Origin: Certhia americana
Taxonomy: Eukaryota > Chordata > Aves > Passeriformes > Certhiidae
Direction of reading: 5' to 3'
DNA: 64,000 bases
Assembly: GCA_018697195.1 (NCBI GenBank)
Contig: CM031866.1
Location: 3,793,418-3,857,417, forward strand
Positions 43,860-55,984 of the stretch are shown piece by piece. The position numbers and the translations under genes were made by a program. The first letter of the stretch is position 1. Every line of letters starts with the position of its first letter. The notes under the pieces are model-generated. The model searched no databases and was not told the origin of the DNA. It saw only the letters and a list, made by a program, of their open reading frames with translations.

Positions 43860-44088
43860 AGGGCACTAGTTTCAATTACACTGATATAAATTATGAAGAG
43901 ACAAAAGATTTGTGCTGTATTGTGGATCAGTGATGATGCTTTGATTTTTAACCTTATCTGAAACTCTGTCAATAGCATTTTTAAAAAGCAGGTGACGCAA
44001 ACCTAAGAACCCTTTAAGATCAGTCAATCCTGTAGAAGACATTCTCAATGCAGCTTTCATGTTGTCCACATTTATTCTTGAAAGAATT
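43860..44088 (-). other. Exon-like open frame, minus strand
   Basis: On minus, TTTTTTCTCCCTCAG (a good acceptor) is followed at 44088 by a frame of about 70 codons (ILSRINVDNMKAALRMSSTG and on, then LKGFLGLRHLLFKNAIDRV) to a stop near 43872. A possible weak donor is near 43875. The peptide looks globular but is unrecognised. Could be a last exon or chance. Confidence 0.17.
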
Positions 44089-44765
44089 CTGAGGGAGAAA
44101 AAATAGTTTCTTTAAAAAAAAAGAAAGACTGAATTTTTTATTCATACTTGAGAATCATAATGTAAAATATTAGTGTTTTCCTCAGTAGATCCGCAAAAAT
44201 TCAAAGTTTTATTTTTAGCTTTATGAAGTATTTTTTTTGTCATTTAATATTTTCCTCAGGATTATTACTTAACAAATTGATCTCTGAAAGTCGCCTGGAT
44301 TCACTCTGGTGTTAGAAGAAAATTCAGTCTCTTCTTTTGTCCAACATTTTTTTCCATGAAATTTGCACATATCCATGAGATGATGATAAGCAGACTGGGG
44401 AGGGATCTGAAGAAATTGCCCTGCATTTTAGCCCTCAATTATACAAGGTGATCTTAAGAAAACAAGAAGTCAAGTCCTGGAAGGTCTCTGAATAGCAGTG
44501 GAAAGTAATTCATGCCAGATTGTTCCTTGTTAGTAGTAAAGAGAGACTGTTATAAATTGATTAACACAGAGAGCTGATGGATATTCTTCACACCTAAAGA
44601 GTTGTTTCTTTGGTTTTATAAACTGATAAAAACAGGTGAGTTAGAAGCCTAAATGACAGTGAAAGTCAATGAAGAATAAAATACTTGGGTCATGAAGCCC
44701 AGGTGGGGCAGTGAATCCTGACTTTGTAGATTCAACTAAGCAAATAAAAGGTCTTCAAAGTTATG
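44089..44765. other. Non-coding spacer
   Basis: Contains a consensus donor on plus (ACAG before GTGAGT at 44636) without a definable exon. A-rich patches near 44118. Confidence 0.4.
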
Positions 44766-44772
44766 AAGTCTG

Positions 44773-44985
44773 TTATCTTTCAAAGGGTGAGATGAGAGAA
44801 ATCAAAATAGCTTCATGGCAATTCATCTGATAACCTGATGGTCTAAATAGTCTAAATAACTGCTTTATAAACTGCAGTAAGATGTGTGTCAGGGCCTTTG
44901 CCACCTCAGAGCTACAGAGCATGGAAAGATACCATAGTAAGTAATCATAATAATATTTTTCATTCATAAAGATTTCCAGCAAGTT
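44773..44985 (-). other. Exon-like open frame, minus strand
   Basis: On minus, CACTTTGTTGCATCTGTAG forms an acceptor near 44987; the frame then reads LLEIFMNEKYYYDYLLWYLS and on for about 70 codons to a stop at 44773. TCAG before GTTATC near 44830 could be a donor. Joining this piece to the exon-like frame at 44088 does not keep frame with the sites I tried. Unrecognised. Confidence 0.13.
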
Positions 44986-45310
44986 CTACAGATGCAACAA
45001 AGTGAAAAATGGAAGGTGCCTGGTCAGACCTACCCACCTTTGCAAATGAAGTCTAGTGCTGAAATTACTTCATTTAAAAGCAACTACCAGTTTAGGTTAA
45101 ACTTCTATCAGAAAGTGAAGAAGTTACTTCTGCCCTTGGTGAAAGCACATAATTGGTGTTTGGGAGGCTGTACCAGTTCAGGCACCTGCAAAACTGAGTC
45201 ATTTTGCAAATTGATGCATATTCATAGTAGCACAAATAGTCTAAAATTCAATCTGGAAAGGAAATGCTTTTTCTTCACCACTGACTCCTTGCCACAAGTC
45301 ATCATGCAGT
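44986..45310. other. Non-coding, open plus frame of 115 codons
   Basis: Plus frame 44992-45339 has no domain and is AT-type in codon use. Treated as chance. Confidence 0.4.
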
Positions 45311-45628
45311 CTATACAGCTTCAGGCAGTTCTGGACTAGCATCATCACCCAGCAGCTCAGGTGACAACCTCACATTCAGGTAGTGACCAGAACAGTGATC
45401 TCCAAATATTCCTTGAGAGAAGCATTTGCAAACAGCTGTAGGCTGCCAATTGATCATATAGGCTGCTGGCAAATATTTATGGTTAACAAAGGCATGGACA
45501 GGATGCTGGGTTGATTCACAAATGCTTTTTGGCACAGAAAAAATTGCCCAAATACTCAGTGAGTCATATTTGAAGGGAATAATTAGAACAGTTCTTAGGC
45601 AGTCTGAAACCCACATCTTCTTAATCAA
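45311..45628 (-). other. Open minus frame with one EGF-like cysteine phrase
   Basis: A 105-codon frame contains AVCKCFSQGIFGDHCSG, which matches the C-x-C-x(5-8)-G-x-x-C end of an EGF-like module. Only three cysteines of the six expected are in the right places, and ADAM- or EGF-family neighbours are not seen. No clear splice sites flank it. May be a decayed exon or coincidence. Confidence 0.12.
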
Positions 45629-45731
45629 AGTGTCCTTGGAAGGGAGCTAAGGTGTTCAGTTTTGCCTGCACAAACACAAGCCTTGTGTAATTGAAAAAAA
45701 CCAAAAAGGTGAAAAACCCCTGAAGAATAAT
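45629..45731. other. Non-coding spacer
   Basis: Nothing specific. Confidence 0.4.
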
Positions 45732-45875
45732 TTCATAGAGTCATAAATGTTTTAGATTGGAAGGGACCTTAAAGGTCATCTAGTTACAACTCCCTTGCCT
45801 TGGGCAGAACACCTTCCACTGGACTAGGGTATTCCAAGCTCCAACCAACCTGGCCTTGAACACTTCCAGGGATGG
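45732..45875 (-). mobile_element. CR1 LINE 3'-end fragment
   Basis: TTCATAGAGTCATAAATG, TTTAGATTGGAAGGGACCTT, AAAGGTCATCTAGTTACAAC, TTGGGCAGAACACCTTCCAC, TGGACTAGGGTATTCCAAGC and CAACCTGGCCTTGAACACTT reproduce the avian CR1 3' end, reverse-complemented on plus, so the element lies on minus with its 3' end at the left. About 145 bases remain. Strong evidence that the genome is avian. Confidence 0.93.
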
Positions 45876-47399
45876 AATTTAAATGATTCAAGCAGGCCAG
45901 GTGAATTTGAATTTGGTCAAAATGAGGCCTGCACAGTATTTCACTAGAGGTTCACAAGTAGGACACAAGATCCTGAAAAATGAATTAATGTAAGGGGACT
46001 TGCTCTTTTCCTCTCTTGTGTGTCCTCGTCGCCACAGTTCCTACTCTGCCAGCTCATTCCTACCTTAGGGGAAGGACATTATTTAATAAATCTGTTTTGG
46101 GTTTTAAACAGGAAGTTTTGCATTGAAATAGATATCTCAGCCAACCCAGCAGAATTTTGTGAGATGTGACAGGAGTAGAATGGCAGTGGTAGACCAGAAT
46201 GGCTTCCCTCAAAAAACGGGAAATAAATATTACAATTGAAAGGAAACCTCATTCCCTCCATTTGTGTGTTTTAATATGTAACATTCATGCATTGCAAATA
46301 CTTGGTGACTGACTCTAAACCCTCGCCAACTTTGGGATTCTGTTCACTATTTTAATCATAATTTAGGTGTGGGGGTTAGGATTAACAGCAGGCAAACATT
46401 AACCATGACTGCTGGACCTCAGCGGGCCTACCAAAAGTGGGGAGTGGGTTAGCTAAGAGAGTAGTCATTGGGGAAAAATGAAACTCAGATGTGTTGAAAA
46501 TGTAAAAGAAAATTGCAAGCAGCACAGGGAAGGAAATTGATTGGACAAAATAGGGAACCTTCACAGCTCTTGATAGAAAAGGTGAAATTCAGTGAAAAAA
46601 AGCAGTAGCGAGAAGGAATAGGAGGCAAACAGAAAATAATGATATGTCAAAAGGATGCTCATGCTTTACACAGAGGGTTCTGAACCCATGAAATAGGGAA
46701 AGAATTCATATCACCCTCTTTTGGCTTTGGTGACTTGCACTGTGGCAGAGGAGTAAAACTCAGGGGTACACAGGAAGGGTATAATGTTGTGTGGGTTTGT
46801 CCAGAAGATGGCTAAGCAGGGTGAACAGGAGGAATGTAATAATGTGTTATTTGTTAGAGAAAAGGAGTTATTGCTGCTTTGCCAGGTGGGTTGAGGCAGA
46901 AATCTCATACCTCTGAAAGTAATACCAGATCCCAAGGGCTGGCTACATGGAAATCTCCTCTATCCACAGTGTTCATTAGGCCATTTGCCTCTATAAAGAT
47001 CAGACAAATTTATGTTGAGCTAGGTCACATGAGGCCAAAACCTCACCTGCTTCAGGCTTTCAGGACTGTGCTTTAATGACAATTTAGGATCTAATGGAAG
47101 GCCAGGAAAAGGGTCATTTTATATCTGGAATATACTAGTATCTAACGCCAAAATGATGTAATATATCTGATTGCACATTATGTATAAATCAGGACAGCTC
47201 TTTAGGAGAAGGACCATATGTTTTCCACGCCAGTGGAGATTTACACAGATTCCTGGGACTACCTGCCCGGGTTAAGGCACTGTGACTCTCTTTCTCCCTT
47301 CCCAAAAAGCTTGTCCACAGCGCTACACCCAAGCTGGCCTTTAAAATAACCAACCACCATCGAAAAGAATGACAAAAAACAAACCCCCAAACCAGCAAG
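45876..47399. other. Non-coding segment
   Basis: No gene or repeat recognised. Confidence 0.45.
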
Positions 47400-47640
47400 T
47401 GTGTAGTCAGGCTCTGCTGCCATAAAGCTCAGCGCTGGCATTCTTTGGGAGCGTGGGGCGGGAGGAGTTGCTGCATTGCCCTGGAATGCAGCGAATGGCT
47501 TGTAAATTAGAGTCCCTAATGAAACCGCGCTGGTGTCCAACTGCAGCAATCATCTGGTTAAAATCAGGCAGTAATTCCACTAATTTTACTGCCCTTCTCC
47601 CAGCCCTCAACGCCTCATTTAGGAAAAAATGTTTATGTTC
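47400..47640. promoter_or_regulatory. Candidate conserved non-coding element
   Basis: Contains CpGs (CAGCGCTGG, GAGCGTGGGGCGGG, GCAGCGAATGG, AACCGCGCTGG, CAACGCCTC) together with AATCATCTGGTTAAAATC (E-box plus homeodomain-like core) and CAGTAATTCCACTAATTTTA. Frames are open on both strands over this stretch. Mixed CpG/TAAT content is typical of vertebrate enhancers, but only inferred. Confidence 0.3.
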
Positions 47641-47683
47641 CCCTCAAAACACCTGCATTTTAACTTGAGTCCCCAAAGCAATT

Positions 47684-47706
47684 ATTTTTATTTTATTTTA
47701 TTTTTA
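47684..47706 (+). repeat. (TTTTA)n short microsatellite
   Basis: About four pentamer units, ending in T5. Confidence 0.8.
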
Positions 47707-49531
47707 AGACTTTCTGTTGTGAAATGCAGCATCCCTCCCTTTTCTGAGCTGAAGCACATGAACGCCCTGGGATTCCCAATCTTCAGGCATGTTTAACTAG
47801 CACTATTTTTCTTGCACACTTCACAAGCTTCGCCATCCTATATATTTTCCACCCACAACTGCTGTCCAGGAGTGTTTAGGATATATTTTTTCCCCCCATC
47901 TCAGTAAATGATGAAATAAAACTACGTAGAGCTGTTTGCATTGTGACTAAGGAAGTTAAGGTTGATGGAGGTGATAGTGACTGACACTTATCCAATTTCA
48001 GGCTTTCCAAAACGTCTGTGGTTCTTATCATGATTTAGTCTCTACTAGACCTTGTAGACATTAAACAACAAGAATGAGCACTATTCTCACTCAGGAAAAG
48101 AAACATTATATAGTGGATGCTGGAACACTACCACGATGTGCTGTGAGATCTTACCATCTGCTATTCCATTAGGGTGAGTTATTCATTTTGTCTCCTTGGT
48201 TTCATGTTCATTTAAAGCTTTGATAGATTATGACTGAAGATCTCCTTCAAAAGTTGTAAGCAGATATCCCCAGCCCGTGATGATACCATTTCTTGAAGCA
48301 CAGACATCCCAGACATGGGAAATAAGTTTCCCATAAACAGTCAAATGTCTTCTTTTCTCTCCAGTCTGCACAACCCTGAAATACTTAGCCTGTCAGCGAA
48401 TTCTTTGAGAAAACAGATAAATTTCCCATTCCCCAGTCACCTGCAAATATCTCCATCCAGTTTGCTGAATTCCTACAGTCTTTTCCACCAGGACAAAGCC
48501 TCAGCCAGGCCAAGTGCTGGGGTACAGATCCTGGTAGATCAGGTAGGCAAAACTAGGTGCAGCATCAAACTCCCTCCCTATTTCACCTCAGAAAACAAAG
48601 AACCAGGGCTGTGTAAAATATTGTAGCTATCCATATGACTGTTACTTTTGCAGTTATAATTGGGTGGAATGGGAATTTTCCATGCTAAGCCAATTCCATG
48701 GGGAACACTAATTTGTTGAAGCTGAAAATTAAGCTTTCTCTAGCTAGCAAGGAAAATGCTGGCCATGATTTCTGAAGAAGCAGATCTGGGAAAGCTGTAG
48801 CTTGAAGCATTCAACTCAAGAGTAAGGAAGCATCTCTGAATTCCTACTTTTTTTCACTCACAAGAGTGTGGCATACTCAGCGTTAGCAAATCTGGAGTCA
48901 GGCACACCTAAAGAAGGAAAAGAGTGGTTTGTTTTGGTTTCTGCATCACTTGGAAAATGGCAGAATATTTGATGCTCTCACAGTAGAGAAAACAGATAGA
49001 AATCTTTGTCCCTACAACACCAGAAAACAATTTTCTTCCTTCTGCTGCTGCTGGCTTGATAAACAAGTTATTCTGGACACATGGTAAAGTATTTAAGTGG
49101 GAAGACAATGTGCTGATTGCAGTTAAGGGCTGATGGGCATCCAGCAACCTACAGGCAGAGAGGCTCTGCTGCCTCTTGGGATTTGTCTCTGAGCTCAAGG
49201 GTAAGAAGAGGCTGGTTATATCCACCAAGGGCTGAAGCCCACAATGAGATGAGGGAAAAGAAGCAAACTCAACTTCTGGACACACCTAGTTGCAAGAGGA
49301 GATTAAGGAAAAAGAAAGATCCATTGACAGCACCCAGAAACACTGTGGGGGGAGGCGGTAGCTCAGGCAAAGCAGCAAAACCAGGCCTATGCTTAATCTC
49401 AAACTTCAAAGAAGAAAATTCCTCAGAGCTAATAGGTCCCAAACCAAAATATGGTCAGGTATGGAAACATGTGGTCACCACAGCATCCTGGAGGCTGTGA
49501 GAGTTGTTTACAAAAGCAACTGGGAAACTCC
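47707..49531. other. Non-coding segment
   Basis: Frames up to 127 codons (49117-49500 plus; 48908-49285 minus) overlap each other and lack domains. No repeat recognised. Confidence 0.45.
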
Positions 49532-49600
49532 TTTTTTTTTTTTTTTTTTTTTTTTCCCTTTTTTTTTTTTTCCCCTTCCAGGGGAAAAAAAAAAAAAAAA
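49532..49600 (+). repeat. Poly-T / poly-A inverted repeat
   Basis: T24 (49532-49555), CCC, then T13 C4 (49559-49575), a 5-base loop TTCCA, and G4 A16 (49581-49600). Arms 49559-49575 and 49581-49597 are perfectly complementary over 17 bases. It could form a cruciform or an RNA hairpin, or represent two head-to-head homopolymer tails. Confidence 0.93.
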
Positions 49601-49609
49601 TCTTCTGCT

Positions 49610-49920
49610 TGCCTGCCTCCTTTTAGCCTTTGTTTTGGGCTAACTGCATCTGAACTCCCTGATGATGCAGGCCTACAATGGAGCAGAATATACAAATGTA
49701 AACCCAATAATGAACGGAAATGAAGGAAATATCATATTGAGCACTGTATCACATCCAGTTTTAATTAAAAGTATCACAAGCAGATTTATGTCCTGCATAA
49801 CTTCTCCTGCTGTTTCCAGGTTGTATTTATCTTCTATTTGAATTGTTTTTTGATGCTGTTGACAAAAGCTGCCTCCCAACCAGAAATAATGCTGCATCCT
49901 AACACTTTATCTGAGTTTAC
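49610..49920. promoter_or_regulatory. Weak candidate non-coding element
   Basis: Unique-looking block with CCTGATGATGCAGGCC, ACCCAATAATGAACGG, CCAGTTTTAATTAAAAGTA (TTTTAATTAAAA palindrome near 49759) and AATAATGCTGCATCC. Support is motif content alone. Confidence 0.22.
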
Positions 49921-50390
49921 TTTCAAGAAGCTTTCTGCTTTTTGAATTTTTACTCAATTTGACATCTTTCTGAGAGCTGGCAGAAGCAATGCATAGCTTG
50001 ATGCTTTAAAAAGTGCAATTGTTGGAAGGTAGGGAAGGAGCCTTTCTTCAGCTGACTCTTATTATGAACTCACTGGTGGGACTGAGACTCCAAATCAGCA
50101 AATAGCATCCCATTTAGGTCAAAGACCCTGTTGAAGAGTGTGAAGCTGTACAAGAAAAAGAGAAGGTGGGGGACCTTCCCCTATAAGGTGTTGCAGAAAA
50201 CCTATTTGAAAGTCTAATATTTGAATTTGTTTAGGAATACAGTTCTTTTTTCCAATTTGGATAAACTTAAAGCTTCAAAGTTCCAGCATTTCTCCCAATG
50301 TTTAACCAAAATATACCAGAAATGATAATGGTTCCCTTTTACCACTGAAAGATTAATAATCTCCTAATTTCTGTGTTTTCCTTTCTTTCT
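49921..50390. other. Non-coding segment
   Basis: No gene or repeat recognised. Confidence 0.45.
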
Positions 50391-50398
50391 GTCTTCAG

Positions 50399-50427
50399 GG
50401 ATCTCTGGAAGCTAAACAAGAAAAAAG
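50399..50427 (+). other. Candidate microexon (29 bases)
   Basis: A long pyrimidine tract (TTCCTTTCTTTCTGTCTTCAG) ends at 50398 and AAG before GTATTT gives a donor at 50428. The 29 bases are open in one frame (GSLEAKQEK). A strong acceptor and an acceptable donor this close are what a microexon needs, but no flanking exons are known. Could be an exon of a non-coding transcript or chance. Confidence 0.15.
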
Positions 50428-52980
50428 GTATTTTACTGTGAGCTTTTCTGCAGTTTGACAGGTGGGAAGTAGGGAAAGAAACTGCTTTTCATAAGAAAAC
50501 AGCAGAGCTAAAATTAAAAGTAGGACTTGGTTCTTAACAACTCTAAATTACTAGACAATTTGAAACCCACATTTCACTGCTTGACTTTTCGCTTGGAGGA
50601 GTCAAACCAGAACTCCAAACACATCCATTCTCAAACCTTGGGAGATTTCACATCCTGATCTGAGCTTTCCAACATGCTCCCATTTCTGATTAATGCATAC
50701 CAAACCTACTCTGTTATAAAGTCAAATCAATGCCAAATGTGGTGGTGATTTTTTGATAGGGAATAAGCGACATCCACCAATATATTTAACACAGGTCAGT
50801 AGACAGCCTACAGTCATGACAGTCTTGAACTAGTGACCTAGAAATGAAAGACTCCTTAATCCCTTTACCAAATCCTAAACCACTCAATTCCTGCCCCACC
50901 TCAGCAGCCAAGGTCTTTTATAGATGTGCTGGAGGGTAATATGTAAGCCAGCAGAGTGTAAATTAAAGAGGAAAAAAAAAATGCTCTACTTGCAATAACA
51001 TTGTAATTGTGGAATTTGAGAAAATAAGGGACTCAGGAGAGGTCTTCAGTCAGCTTGTCTCAAATTCAGTGCAAATTTATTCTGAGAATATTTTGGCACC
51101 TGCAAGCAGCCCAAAACTTTTATAAGCATCATAGCAAGGGAAAAGTGATGCAAGTGAAAGACTGCAGATAGACTCAGAAAAAGGTCTTGATTGTTCATCT
51201 GACCTGTTGGCTTCCTCTGTTGCTACATGAGCTTACTTTTATGACTGTCTAACTCCACTGATTCCCATGACGATGTTAGGAAATCTCACTGGCATACAAC
51301 TGGAGGGTTTAATCTACAGGGATGAGACTCATGCCTTAGAAAAGAACAGAAGCCACAGACGTCCATCTCATAAATCCTGTGTTGTCTAATCTGGTTTCCT
51401 CATCTTTGTCTTGGGATTGTCATAGGAAGAGATTCTCTCTTGTGTTTTCTTACTCCTTCTCACAGGTCCTGACAAGAGGAACCATGAGAAAAGTATTCAT
51501 TTCGGAAGCTGTTTCTAGTAACATAACAGAAACTTTAAAAGGAGTGGGTTTGAATTCTAATTGAATTCAAAGCTACACAGCACAGACCAACAACAGCAAA
51601 CTCTGTGCCTGTACAGTTGGAATTTTGCTGCCAAATGTGGTTAAACAGTTTTTCACTTTTCCCCAAAACATGAACATTGTCTAAGTAGAAAAGTATTTCC
51701 ATTTGTAGAAGGGACTTTTTTTCATTTTGTACATCTGCAGGCATAAAAGGACCATAATAGACCACAAATTAGATCCGGGAACTGAAATAAGCTCAGCTTG
51801 TAACTGAGACCACAGGTCTGTAAAAAACTATAGCATCATTTTTGGGTGAGTTCTTTTTTTTTCTTGTTTGTTTGCGTTATTTTTTTTTTTATGGCAAAGC
51901 AAATGAAAACTCATTTTATATTCAAATATGACACCATCTGTTCTCTGAGTTAGAAAAACTGGGTGAACTGATCCAATATACATTGCTCTAGAAGGAGGGG
52001 AACAAATGCAGAAATATCTCTTTCTCTCATCTCCTGTTTTGTGTCCCACTGTTCCATGACTTGACCACAAAGGACTTGCAGATGGCACATGAGAGTTTGT
52101 TTTGGTTTTTTTTCCCTCTGTTTGATCTGGCCCCCCCATTCTTCTGGGCTAGAATTTTCCCTTTCTCACTCAGCAGTGTGAACTGCTGTCTGTCTCCTCT
52201 TCCTTCCCAAACAGCCCCTGTTATTGCTCTTCCCCTGAGGTGCTGGAGAGCAGATCATGTAGGATCTATTGCCACAGTCCTGTGGCAAACTTAGTCTGAG
52301 AGAGGTGATGCTGTTGGGCTTGAAGGAGAGCTGGTTTGTCACAGGAGACAGATCTTACTGCTATTTGTGTTCACTTCTCTCACTTGTCACATGATCCTAG
52401 GTAATGTAGGAGCTACCCCCAGGAATGGCTGGACGAGCATAGTGACCAGATGCTGAAAGTCTCCCCATGTCTTCTGGATCAGTCTAGGAAAACCCTTTTT
52501 ATATTTAACTTTTTTACTTGTAACCATGAAAAGAATAAAGCAGATCCCTTGCAATCACCTGAAGCACTGGACAACAGTGGGTGGTAACTAAATAAAAGGA
52601 GGAAAGGGACAAATAAAAAACTGCCATGCGTAGAAATCCCTGGGAATGTGGAAAATACTCTATATAGCTTTAAAGCTCATCAGTTGAAACAGCATGAAGA
52701 AAAGTTCCTGCAAAAACCTCTACCCCCTACTCCCCTCTACACTGAGCCAGAAAAAGAAGAGTCCCTAAGCTAACCCGAGCCTGACAATGGCTGGTTGTGA
52801 GGCATATGTTAAACCATTTTGGGTTAACATGGGCAAAGGAAATCAGCTATGAAACTGTATTAAGGAAACATGAGACCGCCATAATCTGCATAAAAATAAA
52901 TTTGGGTATATTCCCAACACACAATCACACTGTGGAATTGCAGGAAGTGGGCTAATGGGAAGGAAACTTTGCTTTCCCTA
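50428..52980. other. Non-coding segment
   Basis: Unique-looking; T-rich runs near 51856 and 51882. No gene or repeat recognised. Confidence 0.5.
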
Positions 52981-52998
52981 AAGAAAACCTCCTCAGGA

Positions 52999-53033
52999 TT
53001 TTTTAAAAAATTTTTTAAATTTTTTTTTTTTTG
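52999..53033 (+). repeat. A/T low-complexity tract
   Basis: TTTTTTAAAAAATTTTTTAA followed by T14. The first half is a near-perfect A6T6-type palindrome. Confidence 0.85.
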
Positions 53034-54559
53034 GTGGAAATAAAGCTACTTTCATATTCCTCTCATATTGCTGTCCTGTGTTTGGAGTTGAGTGAATAGT
53101 TTGGATTAAATAATTTCCTCCATGAAATGAACCTTCTATTATTATTGCTCAAAGACTGTTGATAACATGCTGGAGTTTCCTGTGCTTATTCTTCATTTCT
53201 AATTGTTCAACAGCTTGAAATTATATTTGTGTATTCCTCTAAGGATTGATCGAGGTTTGGGTTGAATGTTTGATACCCTTATGACATTGGAGCTCTATCA
53301 GTTATTGTGACAGGCTCCTTCACTTTTCACCTTTTCCATGGCCGCTTCTGGAAGGGTATGCCGCTGGAATTCCCAGAAACAGAGCAAATCCAATAATAAT
53401 TCCTGTTGGGGTGGGCTCTGGAGAAGGTTATGCAAGGAGAAAAGGCTGTGTGAGCTTTCTCCATTGCTCATTGGAGTGGGGAACAACTCCTCTGAGCAGG
53501 GGCCATCACCCAAGGGCACTTTTTGTCCCTCTCCAAGGCTGTACCCTGGCTGGAAGGCAGCAGCCTGCTACAACACAGGCTTCCCAGTTTGCAGGAAACA
53601 GGTTTGGTTTTTGTTATCCTTTTGGCTTTACTCCCATTTGAACAGCAACCAACATTTTTTAAGACTTGGAGCAAGGCAAGGTCTCTTGTGTTTCTGCCCA
53701 GGAAATCCTTGGGGCTAATGGGGTGATCATGCTGGGTGCCACCACAGCTGGCCAGGCTCTGGCAGCATGGAGCACTGCCATGGGACACTGTGGGGACCAC
53801 TTGGGCATTTGGAGTCTTTGCCTGAGCCACCCCTTGCTCCAGCCATATTGTTCAGATATCCTGGCTGACTGGCTAATCCATCATTATTTTTGCTCTGACA
53901 AAATTGCCATTAGGAAAAAAGGAGGTCAATAGGTTCAATAACTTGGTGGCACATCAGTGCTCAAGAAAATTGAGATTTTGCTAGTTTTGCTGCTAATGTC
54001 AAAGTTTGATCAGTTGCAGAATGCTCTTTTAGGTACACCTCTGGTCCCACCTACTAAGGATTCAGGCAGGGCTCCTATGGTATCCCATCTTGAAGAAGAA
54101 AGGGTCTCATCTCAAAAAATATATTTCCACTGCAGCTGTGTAACAGCAGACATGAGCCCAGGGTTTTCCCTGCCACCCTTCTGTGAGCGGTTATTTCACA
54201 CAGGGAAAAAGAGGGAGCAGAGGCAAATAATTATTTCAGCAAGAAATGTGTCTAATACTTCTCCTCCGTGAGTCACTGACACTGCCAGCTGGGTGTTTGC
54301 TGAAGGAAGAGAACAACAAAATACAAAGCAGGACAAGGAAGGACAAAACTTACTTGGCTAAAAGCAAATCCAAACTTTTCATGTTGTAAATTTGGAGGAA
54401 AGAATGCAGTCCCCTCCTTCCTTCCCCACCACTCGCACACACAAAACAACCTGAAGCTTGTAGTTAAGAAAATAAACTGCAGAGAAAGCCCCTGAAGGGC
54501 CTTGGCAGCAAACTGTTCCCACTAAATTGGGAATCTGCACACTCATAGTCTGAAATAAA
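53034..54559. other. Non-coding, moderately GC-rich at 53330-53850
   Basis: Frames overlap on both strands (up to 126 codons) without domains; a composition effect. No repeat recognised. Confidence 0.45.
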
Positions 54560-54625
54560 TTAAGATGCTGGGGGGTGGAGGGGAGGAAGAAAGGAAGGGA
54601 GGGGGAGAAGACAGGGGAAAATCAA
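54560..54625 (+). repeat. G-rich purine tract
   Basis: G6 (54570-54575), G4 (54580-54583), G3 (54597-54599), G5 (54601-54605) and G4 (54614-54617) in a purine-only background. Weak quadruplex potential because of longer loops. Confidence 0.75.
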
Positions 54626-55984
54626 CAGCTCTGGGGTGAAACACAGGTTGATGCTGCCTCATCATTTTTAAACCTAAAATAAAACAAGCAAATTTTCTTT
54701 AACTGCAGGTCAAAATAAAAGGGAGAAAAAAAAGTCTTCCCTCATCTGTTCATGGTAATTACTAACAGAACTCAGCCCCTGCCAGCTGCAGAGTTCATGG
54801 ATAAATGGAGGGACACATTATTCTCTCTCTCTGGGATCAAAACCTCAAACTTTGTATCTCAATTTGCCTGTGGTATGTCTCTCATATACTCCTGCAAAGT
54901 CATTTCACTGGGCTGTTCAGTCGGGACTTTTTCATCAGACAAAAATTGTGATGTTTGCAGGCTTTCAAGTTTATTTTAAGTTTGCTTCTGAATGAGAAAC
55001 ATGACTCCTGTGATTTCCCAAACTTTTATTATGTCATTATAGTGTATTTCTTATTGGATCTATCCACTTTCCTTGTTAGCAGCCAGTCCCAGCAGGGAGG
55101 GTTCATGCTCTCTCCCACAGACACAGGCTGCTCTGGATGCAATGGGGTGTGGAAGTCTTCAGGAGGTACCAAACCATGTGTATGTTTGCAAAGGATGAGA
55201 TGATATTCACCAGAATACCTCAGCTATTTACTCTGTGATCCCAATGCAAACTAGTAATTGATTTTTCTGTGTAAGTCACTTGTCCCACAGTGTGATTTTC
55301 TCTGGCTCATGAGCTGTTGAAGTGACAATGATGATAGACCTTCCTGAGCATGGTGTACATCAATGAAGGGGAAAGGGATTGTGTCCTATTCCTGTTATTT
55401 GCCATTGGCTGTTTCTCAAGGCAGCTTAGGGGTCCTTTGCCAAGCATGGGCAAGTAGAACAGCCTTGAGGTTTCTTGAAGTTGTCACAAATATATTAATT
55501 GGGTGAAATAAAGTTTGCTCAAAAGCTGCTGTGATTCAAAGATTTGATTGCACTGAAGAATTCACACCATCGTGCTGCTGGACATCTCCATGGATCAAAA
55601 AGTCCTTCCCTTGCAGATAGCAATAGGTAATTGAAAGTCACAAACTGTGCATGTCTGTTTCTGCATGCACTGTTTCAGGCAAAGCAATGATGGGGTGTGT
55701 ATTTGTGCTGTTTGTGAAGTTCAAGGATCACCCATGTTCTTTACAGACTGTTTAGCAAGACCCAGAGACATGTGATTTCATAATGATTTGTTGGTAAAAC
55801 AGATGATCTGCAGTACTTTTTGAATCTCTCTGACCTGTGAGCATGGAGAGCTTTTCTGCTGTAAAAGTAGCTGAGAGTGATTAATGAGAATTATGAGATT
55901 TTTTAAGAAAACCATTACAGCATTTTTCAGAGTAAGAAAAAGAAGGAATAAGCACAGGAGCAGAGATCAGATCTAACTATTATC
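54626..55984. other. Non-coding segment
   Basis: A GTGTAAGTCACTTGTCCC phrase near 55269 is faintly MIR-like but not enough to call. No gene recognised. Confidence 0.45.

Noticed and set aside
44633..44641. Consensus donor on plus (CAG/GTGAGT)
   Set aside because: Upstream sequence has stops in all frames and no good acceptor; chance expectation covers it.
49429..49723. Frames with long poly-Phe or poly-Lys runs
   Set aside because: Artefacts of the T/A homopolymer hairpin.
55255..55350. Faint MIR-like phrase (GTGTAAGTCACTTGTCCC)
   Set aside because: Only the core phrase fits; flanks do not follow the element order well enough.
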